This document shows, piece after piece, positions 1 to 7,781 of a DNA stretch of 64,000 nucleotides. Under the pieces are notes generated by a model. The model ran no database searches. It worked only from the letters and a program-made list of their open reading frames with translations, and was not told the origin of the DNA. Numbering within the stretch: position 1 is the first letter of the stretch; every line of letters begins with the position of its first letter. Origin of the DNA: Marinimicrobium hydrolyticum. GTDB lineage: Bacteria; Pseudomonadota; Gammaproteobacteria; Pseudomonadales; Cellvibrionaceae. Where the stretch lies: the NCBI RefSeq assembly GCF_030848505.1, contig NZ_JAVDDU010000003.1, forward strand, positions 1 through 64,000, written 5' to 3'. Made by a program: the position numbers and the translations under genes.

Positions 1-87
1 GCCACCGCAGTCAACCACCAGAACATGAGCGGCGCCAACCGGCCGCTTGTTTGACTCCGGAACCATACCAACTTCCGCAAGACTCAT
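1..87 (-). CDS. 5' end of an unrecognised protein gene (truncated by the window edge)
   Basis: Only the first 29 codons are inside the window. An ATG at 87-85 is preceded on the minus strand by AAGGAG at good spacing, so the start is credible. The peptide begins MSLAEVGMVPESNKRPVG and continues into a hydrophobic strand ending VLVVDCGG, which looks like the first beta strand and turn of a nucleotide-binding or hydrolase fold. I do not recognise the family. In Escherichia coli the gene divergent from rpsU is tsaD, but this N-terminus does not resemble TsaD, which begins with a short strand followed by an ETSCDET motif. Confidence 0.55.
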   Translation of the reverse strand, partial: MSLAEVGMVPESNKRPVGAAHVLVVDCGG

Positions 88-905
88 TTTTGCTCCTTAA
101 AATTTGGTGTTTGGTATGCACAAGCTAACCTGGATAAGTAGAATTGACTCAGATCAAACATCATGTGCAAGCAATTTGAGCAGCTATACAGACTATTCGT
201 GAAGCATCTTTTTGTCCAGCTTACTGCCTCAAAAGCATCATTAAAGACACTCTTCCGCCTGAAGGATTCACTGAACACCGACTTTTGGCAGATTACTCTT
301 TGCAACAAATGTCAAAGCGCGACTTTAGTCACATCGTGCAATTATTTTGTCTCCAAAAAACAGCCGTTAACGCTACAACTCTATCTTTCACGTAGCGTGT
401 ACGTTTGCTTTTCTCCTGCAAGAAAAATTTCTGACTGAAAAAATTTTTAATTGAAATTTGTGTGACTTGATAACCGATTGGCGACTTACGAATTCCCTAC
501 TTTTCTTAAAGAGTTAAAAAGTCGAAAGGCTCTAAGGGATGAATCGGAAAAACTTTTGTTCATTCGCAAACGGATACAACATACCTTTGTCGAATCAGAC
601 ATACTGAGCAATGTTTCACCCCATCAGTTTGGCTCTACGCACAGAAGTGACAAGACGTTTTTTCTTCAGCTACCGATTGGCGCTTATTGATCAAATCGGC
701 AGACGCTGTACGCCTAGCGCACCTACGCCTGTATAGACTTTGTGGAATAGCAGAGCTTCCTGGCCATCAACACGGAAAGCCGAGGAGGGCAGCGCGGGAG
801 GAAGCTCTCGGAGCACGCGCAGCCCCCATTTCTAGCTCCTTACGATGGCTAAGAGGGGATGGCAGGCAGGGACCTGGGTATTTCCGCCTCACTGCTTGCA
901 GAGGG
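88..905. other. gene-poor, partly AT-rich intergenic region
   Basis: About 0.8 kb lies between the leftward partial gene and rpsU. Roughly 88-690 is visibly richer in A and T than its neighbours. Open frames here (for example 163-438 and 478-690 on the plus strand) encode peptides that resemble nothing I know and have no convincing ribosome binding site. An 11-base direct repeat, ACCGATTGGCG, occurs at 473-483 and 672-682, bracketing the second of these frames. This could be degraded foreign DNA or a decayed gene. I can support no function. Confidence 0.4.
752..808. other. inverted repeat upstream of rpsU
   Basis: AGAGCTTCCT at 752-761 is perfectly complementary to AGGAAGCTCT at 799-808, leaving a 37-base GC-rich loop. 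There is no T-run, so it is not an intrinsic terminator. It may be an RNA structure or protein site upstream of the rpsU promoter region. Confidence 0.35.
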
Positions 906-992
906 TGAGAGAAATGTATAGAATCTGCGGCCCTCGGATCCCGGAGCGTTCAAGGAGCGTCTGGGAAGAATTTATAGATTAAAGGTAAAAGC

Positions 993-1208
993 ATGCCTTC
1001 AGTTAAGATCAAAGAGAACGAGCCTTTTGACGTGGCCCTGCGTCGCTTCAAGCGGTCTTGCGAGAAAGCCGGCATTCTGGCCGAAGTCCGCAGCCGTGAA
1101 GCCTATGAGAAGCCCACAGCTGTGCGTAAGCGTAAAGCCGCTGCGGCCGTAAAACGGCACGCCAAGAAGGTTCAGCGCGAGTCCAAAAAGTTCCAGCGCC
1201 TATATTAA
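993..1208 (+). CDS. rpsU: 30S ribosomal protein S21
   Basis: A 71-residue basic protein with the S21 signature: it starts [21 protein letters not shown], has a central SREAYEKP segment, and ends in a Lys/Arg-rich helix. Length and N-terminus match the family. S21 sits on the platform of the 30S subunit near the 3' end of 16S rRNA and helps early initiation. The gene heads the classical macromolecular synthesis block (rpsU, dnaG, rpoD), here with yqeY inserted after it. A possible -10 (TATAGA, 917-922) and a purine-rich stretch before the ATG precede it. The identification is secure. Confidence 0.97.
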   Translation: MPSVKIKENEPFDVALRRFKRSCEKAGILAEVRSREAYEKPTAVRKRKAAAAVKRHAKKVQRESKKFQRLY

Positions 1209-1265
1209 GGCGTAGTACCCGGCTTAACCCTACGTCCGACTTAGTCGTTCCGATTAGAGGTTGAC

Positions 1266-1721
1266 ATGCCCGGCTCAGAACTGAAGACAAGCATCAATGA
1301 TGCCCTCAAAACCGCCATGCGCTCGAAAGAGAAGGAGCGCGTGGCGGTGTTGCGTCTAATTATGTCCGAATTCAAGCGCATTGAAGTGGATGAGCGCATT
1401 GAAGTCGACGACGCCCGGGCTTTAGCGGTTCTGGACAAAATGCTCAAGCAACGCCGGGATTCGGAGCAGCAGTACCGGGACGCCGCCCGCCCAGATCTGG
1501 CGGACCAGGAAGCTTACGAAATCGTCGAAATTCAGCGTTTTCTCCCCCCTCCTCTGACCGACGCTGAGCTGGATGCACTTATAGACCAGGCCATTGCGGA
1601 CACCGGCGCCAGCGATCTGCGCGCCATGGGCCAAGTTATGGCTCAGATCAAACCCCAAGTACAAGGCCGCGCCGATATGGCGGAGGTCAGCTCTCGCCTT
1701 AAGACTAAGCTTATTGCTTAG
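1266..1721 (+). CDS. yqeY: GatB/YqeY domain-containing protein
   Basis: 151 residues with the YqeY pattern: an N-terminal helical segment with LKTAMRSKEKERVAVLRLIMSE, a RRDSEQQYRDA helix, an EIVEIQRFLPPPLTDAEL linker, and a C-terminal helical region ending with the QVQGRADMAEVSSRLK type motif. The C-terminal part is homologous to the tRNA-interacting tail of GatB, and the family is suspected to contact tRNA, but its role is not settled. It lies 57 bp after rpsU and between rpsU and dnaG, a placement common in gammaproteobacteria, so co-transcription is likely. Confidence 0.93.
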   Translation: MPGSELKTSINDALKTAMRSKEKERVAVLRLIMSEFKRIEVDERIEVDDARALAVLDKMLKQRRDSEQQYRDAARPDLADQEAYEIVEIQRFLPPPLTDAELDALIDQAIADTGASDLRAMGQVMAQIKPQVQGRADMAEVSSRLKTKLIA

Positions 1722-1774
1722 CTCACATCTCCTGCTACACCTCAGAACATAGCTGGTACGGCTTCGGCGCTTTG

Positions 1775-1919
1775 ATCGAATGCTACGAGTGTGGCAGGCA
1801 CACCCGGACACGCCGTAAATATGTCCCTATAGGCTTGACGCCGACATCCCTGTCGGCGACAGTCCGGGAATGCCTGCCACACTCTCCGCCGTGCCATTCC
1901 GGAAGAAATGAGAAATAAG
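1775..1919 (+). repeat. long hairpin repeat, copy 1
   Basis: Outer arms at 1787-1808 (GAGTGTGGCAGGCA followed by an imperfect CCCGGA part) and 1863-1884 are inverted copies. Between them lie the conserved core (CACGCCGTAAATATGTCCC, then TATAGGCTTGACG) and an inner hairpin with stem GCCGACA (1840-1846) and TGTCGGC (1851-1857). The flanks are shared with copies 2 and 3: GATCGAATGCTAC before the left arm, and TCCGCCGTGCCATTCC then GAAATAAG after the right arm. No coding potential. It lies in the yqeY-dnaG gap. Confidence 0.85.
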
Positions 1920-1950
1920 AGAGTGTGTTAGCGGATATGACATGCTTGAA

Positions 1951-2060
1951 CATGGATTCCCGCTTTCGCGGGAATGACGAGCAGTGGCAACCTAACTTAA
2001 AGAATCACCGAAAAGCCCAGGATTACCCTATCGTCGTCCCCGCGAAAGCGGGGATCCACT
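1951..2060. repeat. pair of inverted short palindromic repeats (dRS3-like)
   Basis: ATTCCCGCTTTCGCGGGAAT at 1956-1975 is a perfect 20-base palindrome. A near copy, CCCCGCGAAAGCGGGG, lies at about 2038-2053 in opposite orientation, with matching flanks (GACGA and TCGTC). The form ATTCCC-N8-GGGAAT is the dRS3 pattern known from Neisseria, and similar repeats occur widely in proteobacteria. Two copies facing each other form a BIME-like unit about 110 bp long. Nothing else is recognisable between this unit and copy 2 of the long hairpin family. Confidence 0.75.
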
Positions 2061-2276
2061 CGCTAACCAATAACCCGGCTGGCGCAACTATACTTTTGGC
2101 ACCAGGACGGTTGCGATTGCTTATTGGCACCCAGCGTCCCGCAAGGGTTTGGGGAGCTACCTCCGTCACCGCATGGCCAAGCGCTTGCAAGGCACCGTCT
2201 TGCGCGCAGACCGAACGATCAAAACCTACAGCGACGGGTTCGTTCAAGTGTATGGACTCTAGCCCTGCCACGCTCC

Positions 2277-2424
2277 CTTATTTCCCGAAACTTCCAGAGT
2301 GGCACCGCGGAGAGTGGGATAGGGGCTCCCGGACCGTATGCAGCATGGATGCTGCATCCGAGCCCCCAGGGAAGGGTTCACGGCGTGTCCGGGAGCCCCT
2401 ATCCCACTCGGAGCACTCCACCGA
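2277..2424 (-). repeat. long hairpin repeat, copy 2 (inverted)
   Basis: The arms at 2312-2334 and 2387-2409 form a perfect 23-base inverted repeat (GAGTGGGATAGGGGCTCCC plus GGAC). Read on the minus strand, the core is CACGCCGTGAACCCTTCCC followed by TGGGGGCTC, and then comes the inner palindrome ATGCAGCATGGATGCTGCAT (2338-2357). The minus-strand tail (TGGAAGTTTCGGGAAATAAG) matches that of copy 3. The element ends about 110 bp before dnaG. Confidence 0.88.
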
Positions 2425-2531
2425 AGAGACAGCAAATCCATGACGCATGTCGGCGACTTGAAACCCCAAATTGGTGGCCCAAAGACGCCATATAATCCAT
2501 ACTGGCACCCCATAACAGCGACAGACAACGT

Positions 2532-4487
2532 ATGGCCGGCCTGATCCCCCAAAGCTTTATTGACGACCTACTCGACCGCCTCGACATCGTCGAAGTGGTG
2601 GATCACCGTGTCAAACTGAAAAGAACCGGCAAAAACTACAGCGCCTGCTGCCCGTTCCACGACGAGAAAACCCCCTCCTTTACCGTCAGTCCAGACAAAC
2701 AGTTTTACTACTGCTTTGGCTGCGGAGCCAGCGGCAACGCCCTGGGCTTCATCATGGACTACGAGCGCATGGCCTTTCCCGAGGCTGTGGAGCAACTCGC
2801 CAACCTCGCCGGCCTCGAAGTACCCCGGGAAACGCAAACCCAGGCCCAGCGCGAACAGGCCGAGACCAAAAAAAGCCTCTACACCCTTCTGGAGCAGGCC
2901 GACGACTACTTTCAGGATCAATTGCGCACCAGCCCCGCCCGCAGCCACGCCGTTGACTACCTCAAACGGCGCGGCCTCGATGGGCGCATTGCCAAGGACT
3001 ACGGCATCGGCTTCGCACCGCCTGGGTGGGACAACCTGCTCAAGGCCCTGGGGCAGGACGCGGAAAACCAGCAACTGCTGATTGAAGGCGGCATGCTGAT
3101 CCACTACCCGGAGGAAAAAAAGCTCTACGACCGCTTCCGCCACCGAATTATGTTCCCGATTCGGGACACCCGCGGGCGGGTTATCGGCTTCGGCGGCCGG
3201 GTGCTGGGCGACGACAAACCCAAATACCTGAACTCCCCGGAAACTCCCGTGTTCCACAAAGGGCAGGAGCTGTACGGGCTCTATGAAGCCAAACTGGCCT
3301 ACCGCGAACTGCCCCGGCTGCTGGTGGTTGAAGGCTATATGGATGTGGTCAGTCTGGCCCAATTCGGCATTCGCTACGGTGTTGCCACCCTGGGCACCGC
3401 GTGTGGCGAAGAGCACTTACTGCGCGCCTTCCGGCACACCAAAGAAGTGGTGTTTTGCTTCGATGGTGACAAAGCCGGGCGCCAGGCGGCTCAGCGGGCA
3501 CTGCTCAACTCCCTGCCAGTGATGGAGGATGGTCGCCAGGTAAAATTCCTGTTTCTGCCCGAGGGAGAAGACCCCGACACCCTGGTCCGGCAGGTGGGCG
3601 CCGAAAAATTCACCCGCATGGTGGAAATGGCCGTCCCCCTGGAGGACTACCTGTTCGACGCTGTATCCGAGGACATCAATTTACGCTCCATGGAAGGCCG
3701 GGCACGCCTGAGCAAGCGGGCGGCGCCCCTGATCCACAAGCTTCCCCGGGGGGTTTTTCGGGAGCTGATGTTTGACAATTTGGCCACTCGCACAGGCCTG
3801 AATCGGCAGATGCTTCAGGAATTGGTCGCCGAGCCGGTTGAACTGGCAGCACTTGCGGAGCCCGAACCTCGCCGGGAACCGACCGCCTCGCCGGCGCACG
3901 AACCACCAATGGCGGCACCCGATGACTATGAAGATTACGCCGCCCAGGCCTCGGCTGCCCCTTCAGGGCCGCCTGACACCGCGCCTTCCCGGCCCGTGCT
4001 GCGCACGGGCAAGTACCTGATGCCACCGGCCCACAAAGCCATAGGTCTGCTGCTGACCTACCCTGTCCTGGCGGCAGAAGCCGATCAGGACGAGTGGCTG
4101 ACCCGAGACGAGCCGGAATTACAACTGTTGGGGCAGCTTTTGACCCTTTTGAGGGAACGCCCACACTATCAGCTGTCTCATATAATCGGTTACTGGCGGG
4201 GCACTTACGGCGCCGAAGAAACCGAGCGGTTGGCCCATATTGCCGGCCACGACCTTCTGAGCGCCGCCACCGCCCAAGCCCAGCCTCGCCAGGATAAGCC
4301 GGCCCGAGCCAATTATGACACTCGGGCCGCCTTCGGCGACTGCCTGAATAAGTTGCGTCAACACTTAAAAGCAAAAAAATCCGCCCTTTCCCTGGCTAAA
4401 CTCAAGGAAGCTGACTTTACTAAGATGACAAGGGAAGAACGGCAAGCCCTGGTAAAAGAGGCCCTGGCCTACAAGAATTCCCAATAA
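2532..4487 (+). CDS. dnaG: DNA primase
   Basis: 651 residues. It synthesises RNA primers at the replication fork. The N-terminal CHC2 zinc ribbon is visible as C40-x2-H43-x17-C61-x2-C64. The catalytic core has RFRHRIMFPIRD near 201 and GFGGR at 219-223. The TOPRIM domain shows VVEGYMDVV with E267 and the DGD triad at 311-313. The C-terminal third is a variable linker rich in Pro and Ala (about 440-495) followed by the helicase-binding domain that contacts DnaB. The length is slightly above the E. coli protein because of this linker. The position between yqeY and rpoD is the conserved one. The unusually long upstream gap with two hairpin repeats may affect its expression. Confidence 0.97.
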   Translation: MAGLIPQSFIDDLLDRLDIVEVVDHRVKLKRTGKNYSACCPFHDEKTPSFTVSPDKQFYYCFGCGASGNALGFIMDYERMAFPEAVEQLANLAGLEVPRETQTQAQREQAETKKSLYTLLEQADDYFQDQLRTSPARSHAVDYLKRRGLDGRIAKDYGIGFAPPGWDNLLKALGQDAENQQLLIEGGMLIHYPEEKKLYDRFRHRIMFPIRDTRGRVIGFGGRVLGDDKPKYLNSPETPVFHKGQELYGLYEAKLAYRELPRLLVVEGYMDVVSLAQFGIRYGVATLGTACGEEHLLRAFRHTKEVVFCFDGDKAGRQAAQRALLNSLPVMEDGRQVKFLFLPEGEDPDTLVRQVGAEKFTRMVEMAVPLEDYLFDAVSEDINLRSMEGRARLSKRAAPLIHKLPRGVFRELMFDNLATRTGLNRQMLQELVAEPVELAALAEPEPRREPTASPAHEPPMAAPDDYEDYAAQASAAPSGPPDTAPSRPVLRTGKYLMPPAHKAIGLLLTYPVLAAEADQDEWLTRDEPELQLLGQLLTLLRERPHYQLSHIIGYWRGTYGAEETERLAHIAGHDLLSAATAQAQPRQDKPARANYDTRAAFGDCLNKLRQHLKAKKSALSLAKLKEADFTKMTREERQALVKEALAYKNSQ

Positions 4488-4576
4488 AACCTGATTGACG
4501 CAAGCCGCCCGATCAGAGGCCAAAACAGTCGCAAAATGCTGCGGGGCATTGAAGTTATAGAATCAGACCCAACATA

Positions 4577-4590
4577 TGGGATATAATCCC
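4577..4590 (+). promoter_or_regulatory. probable -10 element upstream of rpoD
   Basis: TATAAT at 4582-4587 is a perfect -10 hexamer, 46 bp before the rpoD start. No good -35 is seen at the usual spacing. It suggests rpoD has its own promoter besides read-through from dnaG. Confidence 0.4.
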
Positions 4591-4633
4591 GCGCTTTGCA
4601 TTTCTCACCCACACCTAGGTTACAAGGTTCCGA

Positions 4634-6469
4634 ATGGCTGAAAACGCTCAACAGCACCAGTCTCGCATCAGAGAGTTGATTGCCCGAGGCAAAGAACAGG
4701 GCTACCTCACCTATGCTGAGGTCAACGATCACTTGCCGGAAGACATCTCAGACCCGGACCAGGTCGAAGATATTATCCAGATGATCAACGACATGGGCAT
4801 TCGTGTATACGAAATAGCCCCTGACGCTGACACCTTGTTAATGACCGATGGTGACGCTTCCGCCGATGAAATCGCGGCGGCTGAGGCAGCGGCGGCTCTG
4901 GCAGCGGTGGAAACCGAAGCTGGCCGGACCACAGATCCCGTACGCATGTACATGCGGGAAATGGGCACGGTCGAGCTGCTCACCCGCGAGGGTGAAATCG
5001 CCATTGCCAAGCGCATCGAAGAAGGCGTGCGCGAGCTCATGCACGCTCTGGCACACTGGCCGGGCGCCGTACAAAAAATTCTCGACGAATACCAGTTGGT
5101 GGAGCAGGAAGAGCGACGCCTGGCCGATGTAGTCATTGGCTGGCTGGATCCGGCGGATGACATTCCAGCCGTGAACACGGCCGCCAATGCCTCTGCTGGC
5201 AACGGTAAGGCCAAGGCTGAAGACGACACCGACGCAGACGATGAGGAAAGCACCTCAGGCGTCGACCCGGAAGAAGCCAAGCAACGCTTCGCTCAGTTGC
5301 GCAAGCAGCTGGCTAAAGCCGAGAAAACCGTCGCCAAGCACGGCCGCGAGAGTGCGCAGGCTGCAAATGAGCTGGCCGCCTTGGGCGAACTGTTCAAGTT
5401 CTTCAAGCTTCCTCCGCGCCAGTTCGAGCCAATCTACCGGGAAGCGCGCACTGTTCTAGACCGCGTGCGCCAGGAAGAACGTACCGTTATGAAGTTGTGC
5501 GTGCGTCAGGCGAAAATGCCTCGCAAGACGTTTATGCGCGAGTTTCCGGGTAACGAAACCAACGATTCCTGGATTCCGGACGTTATTAAGAAGAAGCGCG
5601 ACTACTCCGACGCTCTGAAACCCGTTGAAGAAGATATTACGCGCGCCCAGCGTAAGCTCCTGCAACTGGAAGAAGAGAGCGGCTTGCCGCTAACCAATAT
5701 CAAAGACATCAACCGTCGCATGTCCATTGGCGAGGCGCGCGCGCGTCGTGCCAAGAAGGAAATGGTTGAGGCGAACTTGCGCCTGGTGATTTCCATCGCC
5801 AAAAAATACACCAATCGCGGCCTGCAATTTCTGGACTTGATTCAGGAAGGCAACATCGGCTTGATGAAAGCGGTGGACAAATTCGAATACCGGCGCGGTT
5901 ACAAGTTCTCCACCTATGCCACTTGGTGGATTCGGCAGGCCATTACCCGCTCTATTGCGGACCAGGCGCGCACCATCCGTATTCCCGTGCACATGATTGA
6001 GACCATCAACAAACTCAATCGCGTCTCCCGGCAGATGCTCCAGGAAATGGGCCGCGAGCCCACGCCTGAAGAGCTGGGTGAGCGTATGGAAATGCCAGAA
6101 GACAAGGTGCGCAAGGTACTGAAAATCGCCAAAGAGCCCATATCCATGGAAACTCCCATTGGTGATGACGAAGACTCGCATCTGGGCGATTTCATCGAGG
6201 ACGGCACCATCGTCTCGCCCATCGACTCCGCCACTACCGAAGGCCTGACCGAGGCCACCCGGGAAGTTCTGGCCGGGCTGACGGCACGTGAAGCTAAAGT
6301 GCTACGGATGCGTTTCGGTATCGACATGAACACCGACCACACCTTGGAAGAAGTGGGCAAACAGTTCGACGTGACCCGCGAGCGCATACGGCAAATCGAA
6401 GCCAAAGCCTTGCGCAAACTGCGTCATCCGTCCCGTTCCGACCATCTGCGCAGCTTCCTGGACGAGTAA
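4634..6469 (+). CDS. rpoD: RNA polymerase sigma factor RpoD (sigma-70)
   Basis: 611 residues, the usual length for a group 1 sigma factor. Region 1.1 opens the protein ([20 protein letters not shown]). Region 1.2 contains [12 protein letters not shown] long acidic non-conserved region follows (about 170-215). Region 2 (about 370-440) has [20 protein letters not shown] and [13 protein letters not shown] for -10 recognition and melting. Region 4.2 (about 570-600) has the helix-turn-helix [19 protein letters not shown] for -35 recognition. The C-terminus, [16 protein letters not shown], is typical. It lies 146 bp after dnaG with its own -10 candidate. The identification is secure. Confidence 0.98.
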   Translation: MAENAQQHQSRIRELIARGKEQGYLTYAEVNDHLPEDISDPDQVEDIIQMINDMGIRVYEIAPDADTLLMTDGDASADEIAAAEAAAALAAVETEAGRTTDPVRMYMREMGTVELLTREGEIAIAKRIEEGVRELMHALAHWPGAVQKILDEYQLVEQEERRLADVVIGWLDPADDIPAVNTAANASAGNGKAKAEDDTDADDEESTSGVDPEEAKQRFAQLRKQLAKAEKTVAKHGRESAQAANELAALGELFKFFKLPPRQFEPIYREARTVLDRVRQEERTVMKLCVRQAKMPRKTFMREFPGNETNDSWIPDVIKKKRDYSDALKPVEEDITRAQRKLLQLEEESGLPLTNIKDINRRMSIGEARARRAKKEMVEANLRLVISIAKKYTNRGLQFLDLIQEGNIGLMKAVDKFEYRRGYKFSTYATWWIRQAITRSIADQARTIRIPVHMIETINKLNRVSRQMLQEMGREPTPEELGERMEMPEDKVRKVLKIAKEPISMETPIGDDEDSHLGDFIEDGTIVSPIDSATTEGLTEATREVLAGLTAREAKVLRMRFGIDMNTDHTLEEVGKQFDVTRERIRQIEAKALRKLRHPSRSDHLRSFLDE

Positions 6470-6484
6470 GTCTCCACTTGAGCC

Positions 6485-6524
6485 CGCCCTGCCCCCGGCC
6501 CTAAAAACTGGCCGGGCCAGGGCG
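6485..6524. other. GC-rich hairpin after rpoD
   Basis: CGCCCTG with CCGGCC (6485-6500) pairs with GGCCGG and CAGGGCG (about 6510-6523) around an A-rich loop. There is no T-run, so it is more likely an mRNA 3' stabiliser or a weak terminator than a classical intrinsic terminator. It fits the end of the rpoD transcript before rdgC. Confidence 0.45.
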
Positions 6525-6589
6525 CCGCTTACACCGCAAGACCCGCCGTACCGGCCCATCCCGAATCGACCCAAAACACAGGATTGCCC

Positions 6590-7495
6590 ATGTGGTTTAG
6601 AAACCTACGCCTGTACCGTTTTACCGAAACCTTTTCTCAAACGCCCGAAGCGCTGCAGGAAGCCCTGGCTGAGCACCCGTTCCACCCCTGCGGAAAAATG
6701 GACACAAGCCGGCGCGGCTGGACGCCGCCGCTGGGTCGCGAGGGCACCGAGTACGTACAAGCAGCCCACGGCTACATCATGATTTGCTCCAAGCGCCAGG
6801 AAAAGCTCCTGCCCGCCGCTGTGGTCAACGAGCACCTGGAGGATAAGGTCGACCAGATCAAAACCGAGGAAGGTCGACCGGTGAGCCGGAAAGAGCGCCA
6901 AACGCTAAAAGACGAAGTGATTTTCTCGCTGCTGCCCCAGGCGTTCAGCAAAACCTCTCGGGACTTTGCGTATATTGCTCCCCGTGAAGGCCTGATTGTC
7001 GTCAATGCCGCATCTGCCAAACGGGCGGAAGATCTGCTCAGCCAATTGCGGGAATCTTTGGGCAGCCTCAAAGTCATCCCCCTAACGCCCCAGAGCGCAC
7101 CGACTCAAATCATGACCGAATGGCTGCGTACAGGGGAGCCGCCCCAGGACTTTGAACTGGGCGAGGACTGTGAGCTTCAGGCCGGCAAAGACAGTCGGGT
7201 TATACGCTGCCGACACCAGGATTTGACCGCCCCCGAAGTCGCCAGCCACTTGGACAGCGGCATGTACGTGAGCCGACTGGCCCTGACCTGGAAGGATAGT
7301 ATTCACTTTGTACTGGATGATCAGTTCGCACTTAAGCAACTGAAATTTGAAGATACCCTCAAAGACCAAGCTTTGGAGCGGGACCCCGAATCCGCTGCGG
7401 AGCAGTTCGACGCCGAATTTGCCTTTATGGCCCTGGAGCTCTCTGCCCTGGTTGAAGCTCTACTGAAATCCTTCGGCGGACCCGCCGAAGCCTAA
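6590..7495 (+). CDS. rdgC: recombination-associated protein RdgC
   Basis: 301 residues from the ATG at 6590. A TTG two codons upstream is possible, but the family begins MxWFKNLxxYR, matching MWFRNLRLYRF here, and AGGA sits 7 bases before the ATG. RdgC forms a ring-shaped dimer on double-stranded DNA and restrains RecA. The family signatures include the ATPPLG-like segment (here GWTPPLGREG), the EKLLPAAVVNEHLEDKV helix and ARxKLxDEV-like ETLKDEV region, and a C-terminal helix (FDAEFAFMALELSALVEAL). Length matches the family. It stands alone between rpoD and the TonB receptor. Confidence 0.95.
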   Translation: MWFRNLRLYRFTETFSQTPEALQEALAEHPFHPCGKMDTSRRGWTPPLGREGTEYVQAAHGYIMICSKRQEKLLPAAVVNEHLEDKVDQIKTEEGRPVSRKERQTLKDEVIFSLLPQAFSKTSRDFAYIAPREGLIVVNAASAKRAEDLLSQLRESLGSLKVIPLTPQSAPTQIMTEWLRTGEPPQDFELGEDCELQAGKDSRVIRCRHQDLTAPEVASHLDSGMYVSRLALTWKDSIHFVLDDQFALKQLKFEDTLKDQALERDPESAAEQFDAEFAFMALELSALVEALLKSFGGPAEA

Positions 7496-7520
7496 GTCTC
7501 CACTTCGATCTTCCCCAGAC

Positions 7521-7547
7521 CTTCCGGGGCCCACCAGGGCCCTGGAA
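7521..7547 (+). other. strong hairpin downstream of rdgC
   Basis: CTTCC-G-GGGCCC pairs with GGGCCC-T-GGAAG around a 4-base loop, 26 bp after the rdgC stop. No T-run follows. It probably marks the 3' end of the rdgC mRNA. Further on, 7630-7680 is very AT-rich (TATATATAAAAATTTATAGG) and probably holds the promoter of the TonB receptor, but I cannot assign exact boxes. Confidence 0.45.
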
Positions 7548-7781
7548 GTGGCGCTATGCCTCAGCCTTTCCCCCTTCAAACCCCATCTGCAGCCCCCGAG
7601 GCATAAGATCACGCCCCCATCGGACGATTTTGTATAAGAAAAAAATTGTATATATAAAAATTTATAGGTATAAAGGGAGACTGCAGTTAAATGTCATATA
7701 AATACGCTCTAGAACATGACATCTCCCAAGAGCTGGTCAATCTTAAGCCAGCCTACACATAAGAAAGCATGAGGAAGCACT

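Noticed and set aside
1-87. tsaD, expected divergent from rpsU
   Set aside because: The N-terminal peptide is not TsaD-like.
1775-2424. Insertion sequence or transposon with inverted ends
   Set aside because: No transposase frame lies inside, and each element is a self-contained palindrome of about 100-150 bp; a non-autonomous mobile element remains possible but is unproven.
1925-2552. Several overlapping open frames of 70-170 codons on both strands
   Set aside because: They run through palindromic repeats, change with the repeat arms, lack ribosome binding sites and have no family features.
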